Assembly: GCA_027365475.1 (NCBI GenBank)
Contig: DAHXNI010000024.1
Coordinates: 29,362 to 93,361 of the forward strand
Length of the DNA stretch: 64,000 nucleotides
Direction: 5' to 3'
Source: Pseudomonadota bacterium
GTDB taxonomy: Bacteria > Pseudomonadota > Gammaproteobacteria > JAKAQQ01
A model generated the notes under the pieces. That model made no database searches. It worked only from the letters and a program-made list of their open reading frames with translations, and had not been told where the DNA came from. Position numbers and translations under genes: made by a program. Positions 34,376-44,814 of this stretch are shown in pieces (position 1 is the first letter of the stretch; each line of letters opens with the position of its first letter).

Positions 34376-35474
34376 GTTACCGAATCAAAACCACCCGCCC
34401 GAATCCATCGCTATTCTACGCTTGTCGGCCATCGGTGATGTCTGCCATATGATCCCGGTCGTGCGTACCCTCCAGCATGCCTATCCCCGCTGTCAGCTGA
34501 CCTGGATCATTGGCACGAAGGAATCCGAACTGGTTGACGACTTGTCCGGGATCGAGTTCATTCGGTTCAACAAGGCAGCTGGCTGGCGGAGTTATCTGGA
34601 TCTCCGCCGCTCGCTCCACTCGCGCCGTTTTGATCTTTTGATGCATTTTCAGAACTCTTGGCGCGCCAATGGTGTGAGTCTCTGCATCCCGGCGAAGGTA
34701 CGGCTTGGGTTTGCCCCGGAGCAGACACACGACGCACAGTGGTGGTTTACCAATTGTCGCATCCCGAATACGGGCCGTCGACATATCCTCGACATGTTTT
34801 TTGCCTTTCCAGAATACCTCGGCATCAAGGATCGCATACTCAAGTGGGACATCCCGATTTCCGCATCAAACCAAGCGTGGGCAAACGAGTTGATCCCCGA
34901 TGATACCCCTGTCATGATCCTGAGCCCTTGTTCCAACCCTCGATTCCGCAACTATCGCAACTGGCGATCAGACCACTATGGGGTCATCGCCCGCTATGCC
35001 CAGGAGCGTCACGGCCTCCGGATCATCATCACGGGCGGCGCCAGTGACGTTGAAACCCGCTACGCGCAAGCGATTCGTAGGATGGTTCCAGATGCTTTGG
35101 ATCTCACCGGACAGACTGGTCTCAAGGAGCTTCTGGCGCTTCTCGCGCGCGCGTCATTTCTACTATGCCCAGACTCGGGACCTGCACATATGGCAACCGC
35201 TGTGGGAACCCCAGTCATCGGCCTTTTCGCAACCACCAATCCGGATCGGGCGCGACCGTATTTCAGCGGGGAATGGTGCGTGAACCGTTATCCGGAGGCC
35301 CTTCAGCGCTATGTTGGAAAAACTGTTTCTGAGGTTCCATGGGGCACACGGGTCAGACACCCAGAGGCCATGAACCTGATCACGGTCGACGCGGTCTCCG
35401 CAATGATTGATCACTTAATGGCGACGAAGCATACCCCCTCGCCTGAATCGTCTTCCGTATCTCGCCCATGCTAG
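34374..35474 (+). CDS. Lipopolysaccharide heptosyltransferase-like GT9 protein
   Basis: ESIAILRLSAIGDVCHMIPVVRTLQ; LCPDSGPAHMATAVGTPVIGLFATTNPDRARP. Confidence 0.88.
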   Translation: MLPNQNHPPESIAILRLSAIGDVCHMIPVVRTLQHAYPRCQLTWIIGTKESELVDDLSGIEFIRFNKAAGWRSYLDLRRSLHSRRFDLLMHFQNSWRANGVSLCIPAKVRLGFAPEQTHDAQWWFTNCRIPNTGRRHILDMFFAFPEYLGIKDRILKWDIPISASNQAWANELIPDDTPVMILSPCSNPRFRNYRNWRSDHYGVIARYAQERHGLRIIITGGASDVETRYAQAIRRMVPDALDLTGQTGLKELLALLARASFLLCPDSGPAHMATAVGTPVIGLFATTNPDRARPYFSGEWCVNRYPEALQRYVGKTVSEVPWGTRVRHPEAMNLITVDAVSAMIDHLMATKHTPSPESSSVSRPC

Positions 35475-35534
35475 AATTACAGTGAAAGATGGTCCGGGGC
35501 GCCTCTTTGCGCCCACGCCTCGGGAGCAAGCGTT

Positions 35535-35750
35535 ATGTCCAGTCCAGCGCGGGAAGCGAATGCACTTCGGGTTTACCACGTGACCGCACGTGACCTCCCA
35601 ATCAGCTGTCCTGCCGATGACAGCCCCCTTTGGTGTTCACATCCCCGTGTTTTTCTTCCGCTTGAGGACTGTCGGGAAACGACGTGTCCTTACTGTAGCG
35701 CCCATTACATCCGGGATGATTTTGAGCAAACCGAGGCTCCAGTCGCGTGA
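35535..35750 (+). CDS. Zinc-finger domain-containing protein (71 aa)
   Basis: C...WCSHPRVFLPLEDCRETTCPYCSAHYI zinc-binding pattern. Confidence 0.8.
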   Translation: MSSPAREANALRVYHVTARDLPISCPADDSPLWCSHPRVFLPLEDCRETTCPYCSAHYIRDDFEQTEAPVA

Positions 35751-36667
35751 TCGTTATAACCGGAGGAATGGGATTCATCGGCAGCAATCTGGTTCACGCA
35801 CTGAATCAACGGGGCCGATCTGACCTCTTCGTGGTGGATGACCTGACAGATGGCACCAAGTTTTCCAATCTAAGTCAAGCCGATATTTTGGATTATGCGC
35901 ACTATCTCGATTTTCAAGCGAAACTCGATTCGCTACGTGAAATTCCCGAAGCGATTTTTCATCTCGGGGCCTGTTCGGATACGACTGAGTGGGACGGGAT
36001 GCGAATGATGAAACAAAACTTCGAATATTCGAAACACCTCTTGCACTTCTGTAAAGCACACAAGATCCCCCTGATCTATGCATCTTCGGCCTCAGTTTAT
36101 GGGGCAGGGCAGACCTTTCAGGAAACCCGTGAACACGAATCCCCCCTTAATCTGTATGGCTATTCGAAGATGATGTTCGACCATCTGGTTCGCCATGAGT
36201 TACGTGATGCTTCATCACAGATTGTAGGGCTCCGGTATTTCAATGTATATGGCCCCAGAGAAGCACATAAAGGCAAGATGGCAAGTGTCGTTCTGCATTT
36301 TAACCAGCAAGTTTTAAGCACTGGGAAAATCAAGCTTTTCGAAGGTAGCCAAAACTTTCGCCGCGACTTCATCCATGTCGACGATGCCATTCTGATCAAC
36401 CTCTGGTTTTTCGATCATCCGGATAAGAACGGGATTTACAATGTTGGGACCGGGCTGAGTCGGAGTTATACGGATCTTGCGCAGCTGGTGCTTGATTTTC
36501 ACGGTAAGGGAACACTGGAGTTCATCCGATTCCCCGATGAACTTGTGGGTCGATACCAAACTTTTACACAGGCGGATTTGACCCAGCTTCGAACCGTCGG
36601 CTATCAGGATCCATGCCTCGACCTCAATGTCGGAGTCAGGCAGTATCTGGCTTGGCTCAATCACTGA
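35747..36667 (+). CDS. hldD: ADP-L-glycero-D-manno-heptose 6-epimerase
   Basis: IVITGGMGFIGSNLVHALNQRG; YASSASVYG; LRYFNVYGPREAHKGKMASV. Confidence 0.95.
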   Translation: MIVITGGMGFIGSNLVHALNQRGRSDLFVVDDLTDGTKFSNLSQADILDYAHYLDFQAKLDSLREIPEAIFHLGACSDTTEWDGMRMMKQNFEYSKHLLHFCKAHKIPLIYASSASVYGAGQTFQETREHESPLNLYGYSKMMFDHLVRHELRDASSQIVGLRYFNVYGPREAHKGKMASVVLHFNQQVLSTGKIKLFEGSQNFRRDFIHVDDAILINLWFFDHPDKNGIYNVGTGLSRSYTDLAQLVLDFHGKGTLEFIRFPDELVGRYQTFTQADLTQLRTVGYQDPCLDLNVGVRQYLAWLNH

Positions 36668-37689
36668 AGCACCGAGATCCAATACTCCTGATCGGCCCGA
36701 GCTGGATCGGCGATCTGATTCAGAGCCAAATCCTGTTCACGTTCCTGAACACACGTTTTCCGGAGATATCGATAGATTGTGTCCTGCCCTGCTGGACTTA
36801 TGCCCTCGCATCTCGTATTCCTGGAATGGGTCGGGCTTACGAGTTGGACATTCCGCACGGTCAGTTCGGAATGCTCAGGCGGTGTCGCCTTGCAAGTGAG
36901 TTGCGCTTACAAAAGTACGGGCAAGCCATTATCCTGCCACGTTCTTGGAAATCGGCACTGCTGCCCTTCTTTGCTGGCATCCCCATACGAACGGGATTTC
37001 TCGGCGAGATGCGCTACGGGCTGCTCAACGATATTCGTCCCAACCCTCCCCGTTATGAGATCCCCTTTCGCAAGCAACTACTTTCGCTGGCCCTGCCGTT
37101 TGGCGAGCCTCTCCCCCAGATCATCCCTGAACCGTGCATCCGGGTTGATCCGGTGGCGCGATCTCGGACATTGGATCGTCTTGGCCTTGATTACAGCGCG
37201 GGAAGAGCGATTGTCGCACTTCTTCCGGGGGCAGAGTTTGGACCTGCCAAACGTTGGCCGATCGAGTCTTTTTCTGCGTTGGCGAAAATCCTGAGACAGC
37301 AGGGACATGCCGTATGGATACTGGGATCAGCACACGATCAGGACTCGGGGGCAGCCATTGCGTCTGCGGCATCTGGCGTGGTCAATCTCTGCGGGCAAAC
37401 TTCTTTGCCCGAAGCTGCAGACCTGCTTTCTATCGTGTCCCTGGCAGTTACCAACGACTCGGGGCTCATGCATCTCGCCGCAGCCGTAGGTATCCGATTG
37501 GTTTGTCTCTACGGATCCTCCTCAATGGACTATACCCCACCGGGGTCAAAGCAGGCGCTTTTAGTGAGCCTCCATCTCGACTGTAGCCCATGCTTCGCAC
37601 GCGAGTGTCCATTGGGTCACCTCAACTGTCTTCGCAATTTATCGGTTTCCAGAGTCGCAGAGGCGGTCCAGCAACAACTTTCCACATGA
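36652..37689 (+). CDS. waaF: Lipopolysaccharide heptosyltransferase II (TTG start inferred)
   Basis: PILLIGPSWIGDLIQSQILFTFL; LPGAEFGPAKRWP; VTNDSGLMHLAAAVG. Confidence 0.9.
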   Translation: MAQSLKHRDPILLIGPSWIGDLIQSQILFTFLNTRFPEISIDCVLPCWTYALASRIPGMGRAYELDIPHGQFGMLRRCRLASELRLQKYGQAIILPRSWKSALLPFFAGIPIRTGFLGEMRYGLLNDIRPNPPRYEIPFRKQLLSLALPFGEPLPQIIPEPCIRVDPVARSRTLDRLGLDYSAGRAIVALLPGAEFGPAKRWPIESFSALAKILRQQGHAVWILGSAHDQDSGAAIASAASGVVNLCGQTSLPEAADLLSIVSLAVTNDSGLMHLAAAVGIRLVCLYGSSSMDYTPPGSKQALLVSLHLDCSPCFARECPLGHLNCLRNLSVSRVAEAVQQQLST

Positions 37690-37767
37690 CTTTCTGTGCG
37701 ACACAATAGCTTCAACCGGTGGTAGGCTAGAGACACAACCGATCTGAGACCATGGGGGAATCTGCAC

Positions 37768-38826
37768 GTGTCATGTAAGCGAACCTGGCTTGTTTTTTTT
37801 CTGCTTGTGATCGTTCTGGTTGCACTGCTACTGCATTTTCTGGGCAGCATGTTGATCCCTTTTGTCATTGCGGCGCTGCTAGCTTTTCTTGCCAACCCCG
37901 CCGTGCGCTGGATGGTGAGCCACCATATTCCGCGCACTCTGGCCACGAGCTTTAGTTTCATTGTGATTCTACTTGCAGCCGGTGGTCTTGTGCTTCTGAT
38001 CATCCCACTCATTGAACAGGAAGGGGTTGAGCTGCTCCACGCCATCTCGAATTATCTCCCCCTCTGGAATTCACAAGCCGTTCCGTGGATTCGTAACCAT
38101 TTTGGCGTGGATGTTTCGACATTCTCACATCTGGTTCAGAGTCTCAAATTACACCTGCATTCTATCCGCCGTTTAACGACCCCTCTCTTGGGGTGGGTGA
38201 CCCGTTCCAGTCTTTTTCTGGTTGGCATTCTTTTTGACATGATCTTGATCCCTATTCTTACCTTCTACCTGCTCAAAGACTGGGATCATCTCGTTGAGCG
38301 GTGCGTGATTGAACTACCTGAATCCTATCGTACGCCGACAGTCCGTTTGGGTGGCGAAATTGATAAAGTATTGAGCGCCTTTTTCCGAGGCCAACTGTTA
38401 GTCATGGCCGCGTTAGCCTTAAGTTATACCCTTGGTCTCAGTCTGATTGGCCTACATGTGGCCCTGCTGATTGGGTGTTTTGCCGGCTTGATGAGCTTTG
38501 TCCCATACCTTGGATTTTTCAGCGGTGTAATACTTGCCCTTTTGGCTATGTTTCTGCAGGGCGGTGGGCCTTTGGATCTACTCGGCGTGCTCATCGTCTT
38601 TGCGGTGGGCGAGGGACTCGAAAGCTTTGTTTATATTCCTTTCTTTATCGGCGGACGAACCCATCTCCACCCGGTTGCTGTGATTTTCGCAATACTGGCA
38701 GGTGGAACTTTATTCGGATTCGTGGGTGTTCTTTTGGCCGTCCCCTGTGCTGCAGTACTGTCTGTCCTCATACGCGAAGCCATACATCGGTTCCGCAACG
38801 AATACCCTGAAAGCATTCCCAGCTAG
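37768..38826 (+). CDS. AI-2E family transporter (PerM-like)
   Basis: Multi-TM; PILTFYLLKDWD, ...VGVLLAVPCAAVLSVLIREA. Confidence 0.88.
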   Translation: MSCKRTWLVFFLLVIVLVALLLHFLGSMLIPFVIAALLAFLANPAVRWMVSHHIPRTLATSFSFIVILLAAGGLVLLIIPLIEQEGVELLHAISNYLPLWNSQAVPWIRNHFGVDVSTFSHLVQSLKLHLHSIRRLTTPLLGWVTRSSLFLVGILFDMILIPILTFYLLKDWDHLVERCVIELPESYRTPTVRLGGEIDKVLSAFFRGQLLVMAALALSYTLGLSLIGLHVALLIGCFAGLMSFVPYLGFFSGVILALLAMFLQGGGPLDLLGVLIVFAVGEGLESFVYIPFFIGGRTHLHPVAVIFAILAGGTLFGFVGVLLAVPCAAVLSVLIREAIHRFRNEYPESIPS

Positions 38827-38953
38827 CACGCTGCTCCAGATCAGGATCTTAAACGCCCGTAATACGAAGCACTCCAGTCACTCTGAACGTCTCTTCCAGA
38901 AACGACAGGAAATTTGTACGGTCACTTGCTTAACAGGGGCCGCATACAGAAAA

Positions 38954-38980
38954 GCCTCGGTCCACACGGTGGACCGAGGC
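38954..38980 (-). terminator. Intrinsic terminator of groESL (minus strand)
   Basis: GCCTCGGTCCAC / GTGGACCGAGGC perfect 12-bp stem, followed on the minus strand by TTTTCT. Confidence 0.9.
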
Positions 38981-39014
38981 CATCTGTCTTGAGTGAGTCG
39001 AAAGTGAGATCTGA

Positions 39015-41008
<1,994 letters not shown>

Positions 41009-41074
41009 TGCGGCATCTCCTCAAATAAAGAACGAATGGTTTTTACGAACTCGAGTAAAATCTGTGCTTCTTTA

Positions 41075-41101
41075 TCAGCACTCGATACTGATGACTGCTA
41101 T
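41075..41101 (-). promoter_or_regulatory. CIRCE-like HrcA operator upstream of groESL
   Basis: On + strand TCAGCACTC-GATACTGAT-GACTGCTAT versus TTAGCACTC-N9-GAGTGCTAA (8/9 and 7/9 half-sites). Confidence 0.75.
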
Positions 41102-41128
41102 TATAGCGGTAGAGAACGAAGATATCAA
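41100..41128 (-). promoter_or_regulatory. Sigma70-type promoter of groESL
   Basis: Minus strand TTGATA-N17-TATAAT. Confidence 0.75.
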
Positions 41129-41251
41129 GATCAGCAATACAATTGGATCTTCGCACCTGTTACTGCCATAATCTTAAGATATTGATTGTAAATAAATTAA
41201 GACTACGCTGATCTCAGCTAATGTTGTTTAACAGCATTATTGACTGTATGA

Positions 41252-41274
41252 ATATGCAATATTATTTTGCATAT
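41252..41274. repeat. Inverted repeat in the AT-rich region upstream of the TraB-like gene
   Basis: ATATGCAA-N7-TTGCATAT. Confidence 0.6.
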
Positions 41275-41310
41275 CGATAAAAACAACTCTAAAGCCGATG
41301 TTTTCAAGCC

Positions 41311-42771
41311 TTGACCCCTCCCGCATCCGGGATGATTACCTGTGAAATGGGAATTCAAGCCTTGAAAAACTACTTCAGCTGGATCCGCGCGACGCCACTG
41401 CTCGGTGGATTAGCCGGGCTCCTCCTCGGCTGGTCGGTGTGGCAACCCAGTGGATTATCCGTAGCTTGGCTGCTGATGCTATCCGTTTTCAGTGCTCCCA
41501 AGCAGTCCAGAGTCTCTCGCTTTTGCGTTTTTTTCGGATACTACCTCGCTGCCCTGAATCTCCCTCTGACCAGTCTTCGTGATTATGACCCGACGCCATC
41601 AGGGGCGCTACTTGCAGGATTGGGACAACTCCTGCTTGCAATTACCCTGGCAGCACCATATGCCTTCTTTGCCGGAGGAAAACGCGGTCAAGCCTGGCGT
41701 GTCGGCGCAGGATCGATCATGGCTCTTGTATTAACTGCGGTGCCACCCCTAGGATGCGTGGGGCTGGCCTCTCCCCTCTTTGGGGCAACCGCCTGGTTCC
41801 CTGGCCTTGGAACAGCCGGCCTCATCCTCTACCTTCTGCTGTTCGGGTTGAGTGTCACGGTTCTACACCGCTTTTCCCCCTCTTCATCTGCAGTCTATTT
41901 ACTGGGAATTATCATTCCGGTCGCGATCATCCCAGCGATCGGGGCCACATCGAACACGTTTGCAACCCATGGAGGTCTTTACTGTTCTTATGCGCAAGCC
42001 TGTCCCAAACATCAAATCATGACCATATCCTACCCATTTGGCCGGACCGTACAGACATGGTCTGATTTCGAGAAGCGGGCAAGCCTGATCACCAAGCTCG
42101 GCGACAAGGTTCTCGAAGACAATCCCCAAACACGACTACTCATCTACCCGGAAGAGGTCGCAGGTCCACTCGATCAGGCATTCATCCGGCTGTATGCCCA
42201 TTTTGCCAACGTACTGCGCCGGCACCATGCAACAGCCGCACTGGGTGCTCTCATACCATGGCGCGTTCAGACCCCATCTCGCAAACAACAATCGCAAACC
42301 ATTTGGAGTGACGGTATCGTTTTCATTGGCCAACATAACCGAGTACTCATCGCGCGACAACCTGCACCCGTCGTGGAATGGAACCCCCTGGCGATTTTCT
42401 TTCCATACGGCCATCCATTCATGGCCGCGTTTTGGGGCCTGCCAAGCGGGCACACTTCCGAAATACATCCGCCTCTCGACGACACCACATACGGAAAGAC
42501 ACATGTTGCTGCGCTCATTTGTTATGAACAAGCGCTGGTTTGGCCACTCCTCTGGACATTGATTAGGCATCATCCGACGCTCATACTGGCTCCAGAAAGT
42601 GTACATTGGGAAAAATCAGCTGCCATCGGTGATCTTGAGGCACGCTTGGCCAGAGGGTGGGGCCGCTTGTACGGACTTCCAGTGGCGCTCGCCATCAATC
42701 TCCCACCGGCCAGTGCACGAACGGAGAGTGATTCGGATCTCGCACACATCCACCAAATAGGACGGGGCTAA
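41311..42771 (+). CDS. TraB-like / apolipoprotein N-acyltransferase-like membrane protein with C-terminal nitrilase-type domain
   Basis: Multi-TM N-terminus; LLIYPEEVAG and HVAALICYEQALVWPLL nitrilase-like E and C motifs; exact start uncertain. Confidence 0.65.
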   Translation: MTPPASGMITCEMGIQALKNYFSWIRATPLLGGLAGLLLGWSVWQPSGLSVAWLLMLSVFSAPKQSRVSRFCVFFGYYLAALNLPLTSLRDYDPTPSGALLAGLGQLLLAITLAAPYAFFAGGKRGQAWRVGAGSIMALVLTAVPPLGCVGLASPLFGATAWFPGLGTAGLILYLLLFGLSVTVLHRFSPSSSAVYLLGIIIPVAIIPAIGATSNTFATHGGLYCSYAQACPKHQIMTISYPFGRTVQTWSDFEKRASLITKLGDKVLEDNPQTRLLIYPEEVAGPLDQAFIRLYAHFANVLRRHHATAALGALIPWRVQTPSRKQQSQTIWSDGIVFIGQHNRVLIARQPAPVVEWNPLAIFFPYGHPFMAAFWGLPSGHTSEIHPPLDDTTYGKTHVAALICYEQALVWPLLWTLIRHHPTLILAPESVHWEKSAAIGDLEARLARGWGRLYGLPVALAINLPPASARTESDSDLAHIHQIGRG

Positions 42772-42847
42772 CACAAGGAAAACCTATGCTAGAATGCAAC
42801 ACAGGCTTCTAGTGGCAACGGCAGAGAGGCCATGGTAAAACGGGTTT

Positions 42848-42864
42848 TATAAGGTTGCCTTATA
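42848..42864 (+). repeat. Tight hairpin upstream of the FlhC-like gene
   Basis: TATAAGG-TTG-CCTTATA. Confidence 0.6.
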
Positions 42865-43131
42865 CAGCGGATCCAGAGTAAGGAGTATGGAAGTGTACGC
42901 GTGGAATAACTACCGTTCCCAAAAACCAGAAACTTCAGTTTCATGAAGATTAAGGATCATGGACGATCCACTGTAGCTCATTGGGTTGGATCTCCACCGC
43001 TGCGCCACTCGATCCAAACAAATGATCTTCCTAAAGACCTATTTTCTAGCACGGAGGGGACATGAAAGCTGTGTAATACGAAACAGAGCGATCATTGCTG
43101 CATTAAAATCACATTCAAGGAGTGTTATCCG

Positions 43132-43797
43132 ATGAACAACGGTTTAGATATATCCAAGACCATACGCGGGAAACTGCGACTCAATGGTGCCGCTTTGCTA
43201 TTGGCCGAACAGCTGATTCGCTATGGCGCAAGACCTTCATTTGTCAAGCAGTTTATTCCACTTTCTGATCGAGCCATGCGGCACATCTACCGGTCCGTCT
43301 GGCATCAATCTTCTCCTCGTGGACGATATCGCCAAAACATCGAAGAATGGTGGATTGAGAGCGGCTGGAGTCGACGCCTGACCGGCGGCCTTTTCTATTC
43401 AATCTATGCGTTTTACACGATACATAACCCAATACTCGAATCTGTCGATCGCATTTGGAGCTTTACATCTGCATATGGTGCGTATCAGGCGCGTTGCAAG
43501 GCCTTGCGAATGGAGTGTGCTGGAGTAGAAATGTGCTGGCAGCTTTTACTCAAAATTGATCAGCGCGAGTTGGTGATCAGACGCTGCAGAAGCTGTCATG
43601 CGCTGTATGTCATGCTCCCGCTGACATTCAACCGTGAACGTCGAGATTGCCTTTATTGCGTCAAGGATCGTGGCCGCAGCCATCCCACTCGTGCAAACAT
43701 TGCTCACCCGAACCCGGCTGGAGCCGAAGAGTCGGATCCTCCTTCTGTCAGCGAAGCCAGTATCAACCCTGAATTGGATAAAAATCATGAATCCTAA
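43132..43797 (+). CDS. FlhC-like transcriptional activator, orphan (SetC/AcaC superfamily candidate)
   Basis: LLAEQLIRYGARPSFVKQFIPLSDRAMRHIYRSV; CRSC-x17-CLYC zinc site following WQLLLKIDQRELVIRR; FlhC-like architecture. Confidence 0.6.
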   Translation: MNNGLDISKTIRGKLRLNGAALLLAEQLIRYGARPSFVKQFIPLSDRAMRHIYRSVWHQSSPRGRYRQNIEEWWIESGWSRRLTGGLFYSIYAFYTIHNPILESVDRIWSFTSAYGAYQARCKALRMECAGVEMCWQLLLKIDQRELVIRRCRSCHALYVMLPLTFNRERRDCLYCVKDRGRSHPTRANIAHPNPAGAEESDPPSVSEASINPELDKNHES

Positions 43798-43856
43798 ATC
43801 GCAATGCGCCAACTGATTCTGGGCAACGGGGAACCGCCTGCGCATGCCGATCACCC

Positions 43857-44426
43857 TCAGGCTATAAGCGATTCAAGCCTGCGCCAGTCAAATGCAGGCC
43901 CGGGGTCCGTTTTGCGCCCAAGGGCAATATCCGAATGCCCTACGAGCCCTTCCGGCTGCAAGGTCGGATAGGCTTTTCTCAGACACAGGATCACACGGGC
44001 CAGTTGTACGTATTGAACTGTTTCATAAGGCTGAACATCGGTCCCCTCGATTTCAATCCCGATCGAAAAGTCATTACAATGCTCTCGCCCGGACCAGGAC
44101 GAGATTCCCGCGTGCCATGCTCTGTTTTTGAACGACACAAACTGGATCAAGTTGCCGTCTCTCGCGATCAATAGATGTGCTGAAACTCTCAACGAGGCAA
44201 CCGCTCTGAGTGATGGATCCGGGTGATTCATGGCAATCTGGTTGAGGAACAGGGATTCAACCCAACCCTGACCAAACCGTCCGGGCGGAAGACTAATCCC
44301 GTGGACGACGATCAGTTCGATCTGGCTTCCGGTCGGCCGAAAATCCTGGTTCGGAGATCTCGCTTGGCGTGCAAACCGATAAATTCCCTCAGCAAGGTCT
44401 ATGGGCTGGGATTTGCTTTGATTCAT
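43857..44426 (-). CDS. ampD: 1,6-anhydro-N-acetylmuramyl-L-alanine amidase AmpD
   Basis: IELIVVHGISLPPGRFG, VSAHLLIARDG, FSIGIEIEGTD, GHSDIALGRKTDPGPAFDW. Confidence 0.94.
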   Translation of the reverse strand: MNQSKSQPIDLAEGIYRFARQARSPNQDFRPTGSQIELIVVHGISLPPGRFGQGWVESLFLNQIAMNHPDPSLRAVASLRVSAHLLIARDGNLIQFVSFKNRAWHAGISSWSGREHCNDFSIGIEIEGTDVQPYETVQYVQLARVILCLRKAYPTLQPEGLVGHSDIALGRKTDPGPAFDWRRLESLIA

Positions 44427-44814
44427 ATCCGCTGGTTACCGATGCATGCGACACCACTGGATCTGGAGCATGTGACATTGCTACATTGATGCGTATCGTA
44501 CATAGGGCAGCTTCACCACGCGACGAGCAGGGGGTTCTGCATCGTCCTCTGTGCCTATAAATCATTTATCCTAATATAAACATGGCATGAGCGCGGGAAT
44601 ATTCAGAGTGTTTTCCCACAAACGTCCTCGGAAGAATCATTTTTACTCCACTCATGAAGAGAGTTTTGTATAACATGCATTCGCCACCTACCACGACGCC
44701 TCAATCGTACATGCACCAGATGATTTCGGCAGCCACCCGGTTCCCTGCACATAAAATTCGCTGTTCCCGAACCGAGTTTTTTTATTCAACTATCATCATA
44801 CACGGCAATCAGAC

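Noticed and set aside
42940-43020. tRNA-like inverted repeat around GGTTGGATC...GATCCAA
   Set aside because: Does not form an acceptor/T-arm arrangement; better treated as a leader hairpin.
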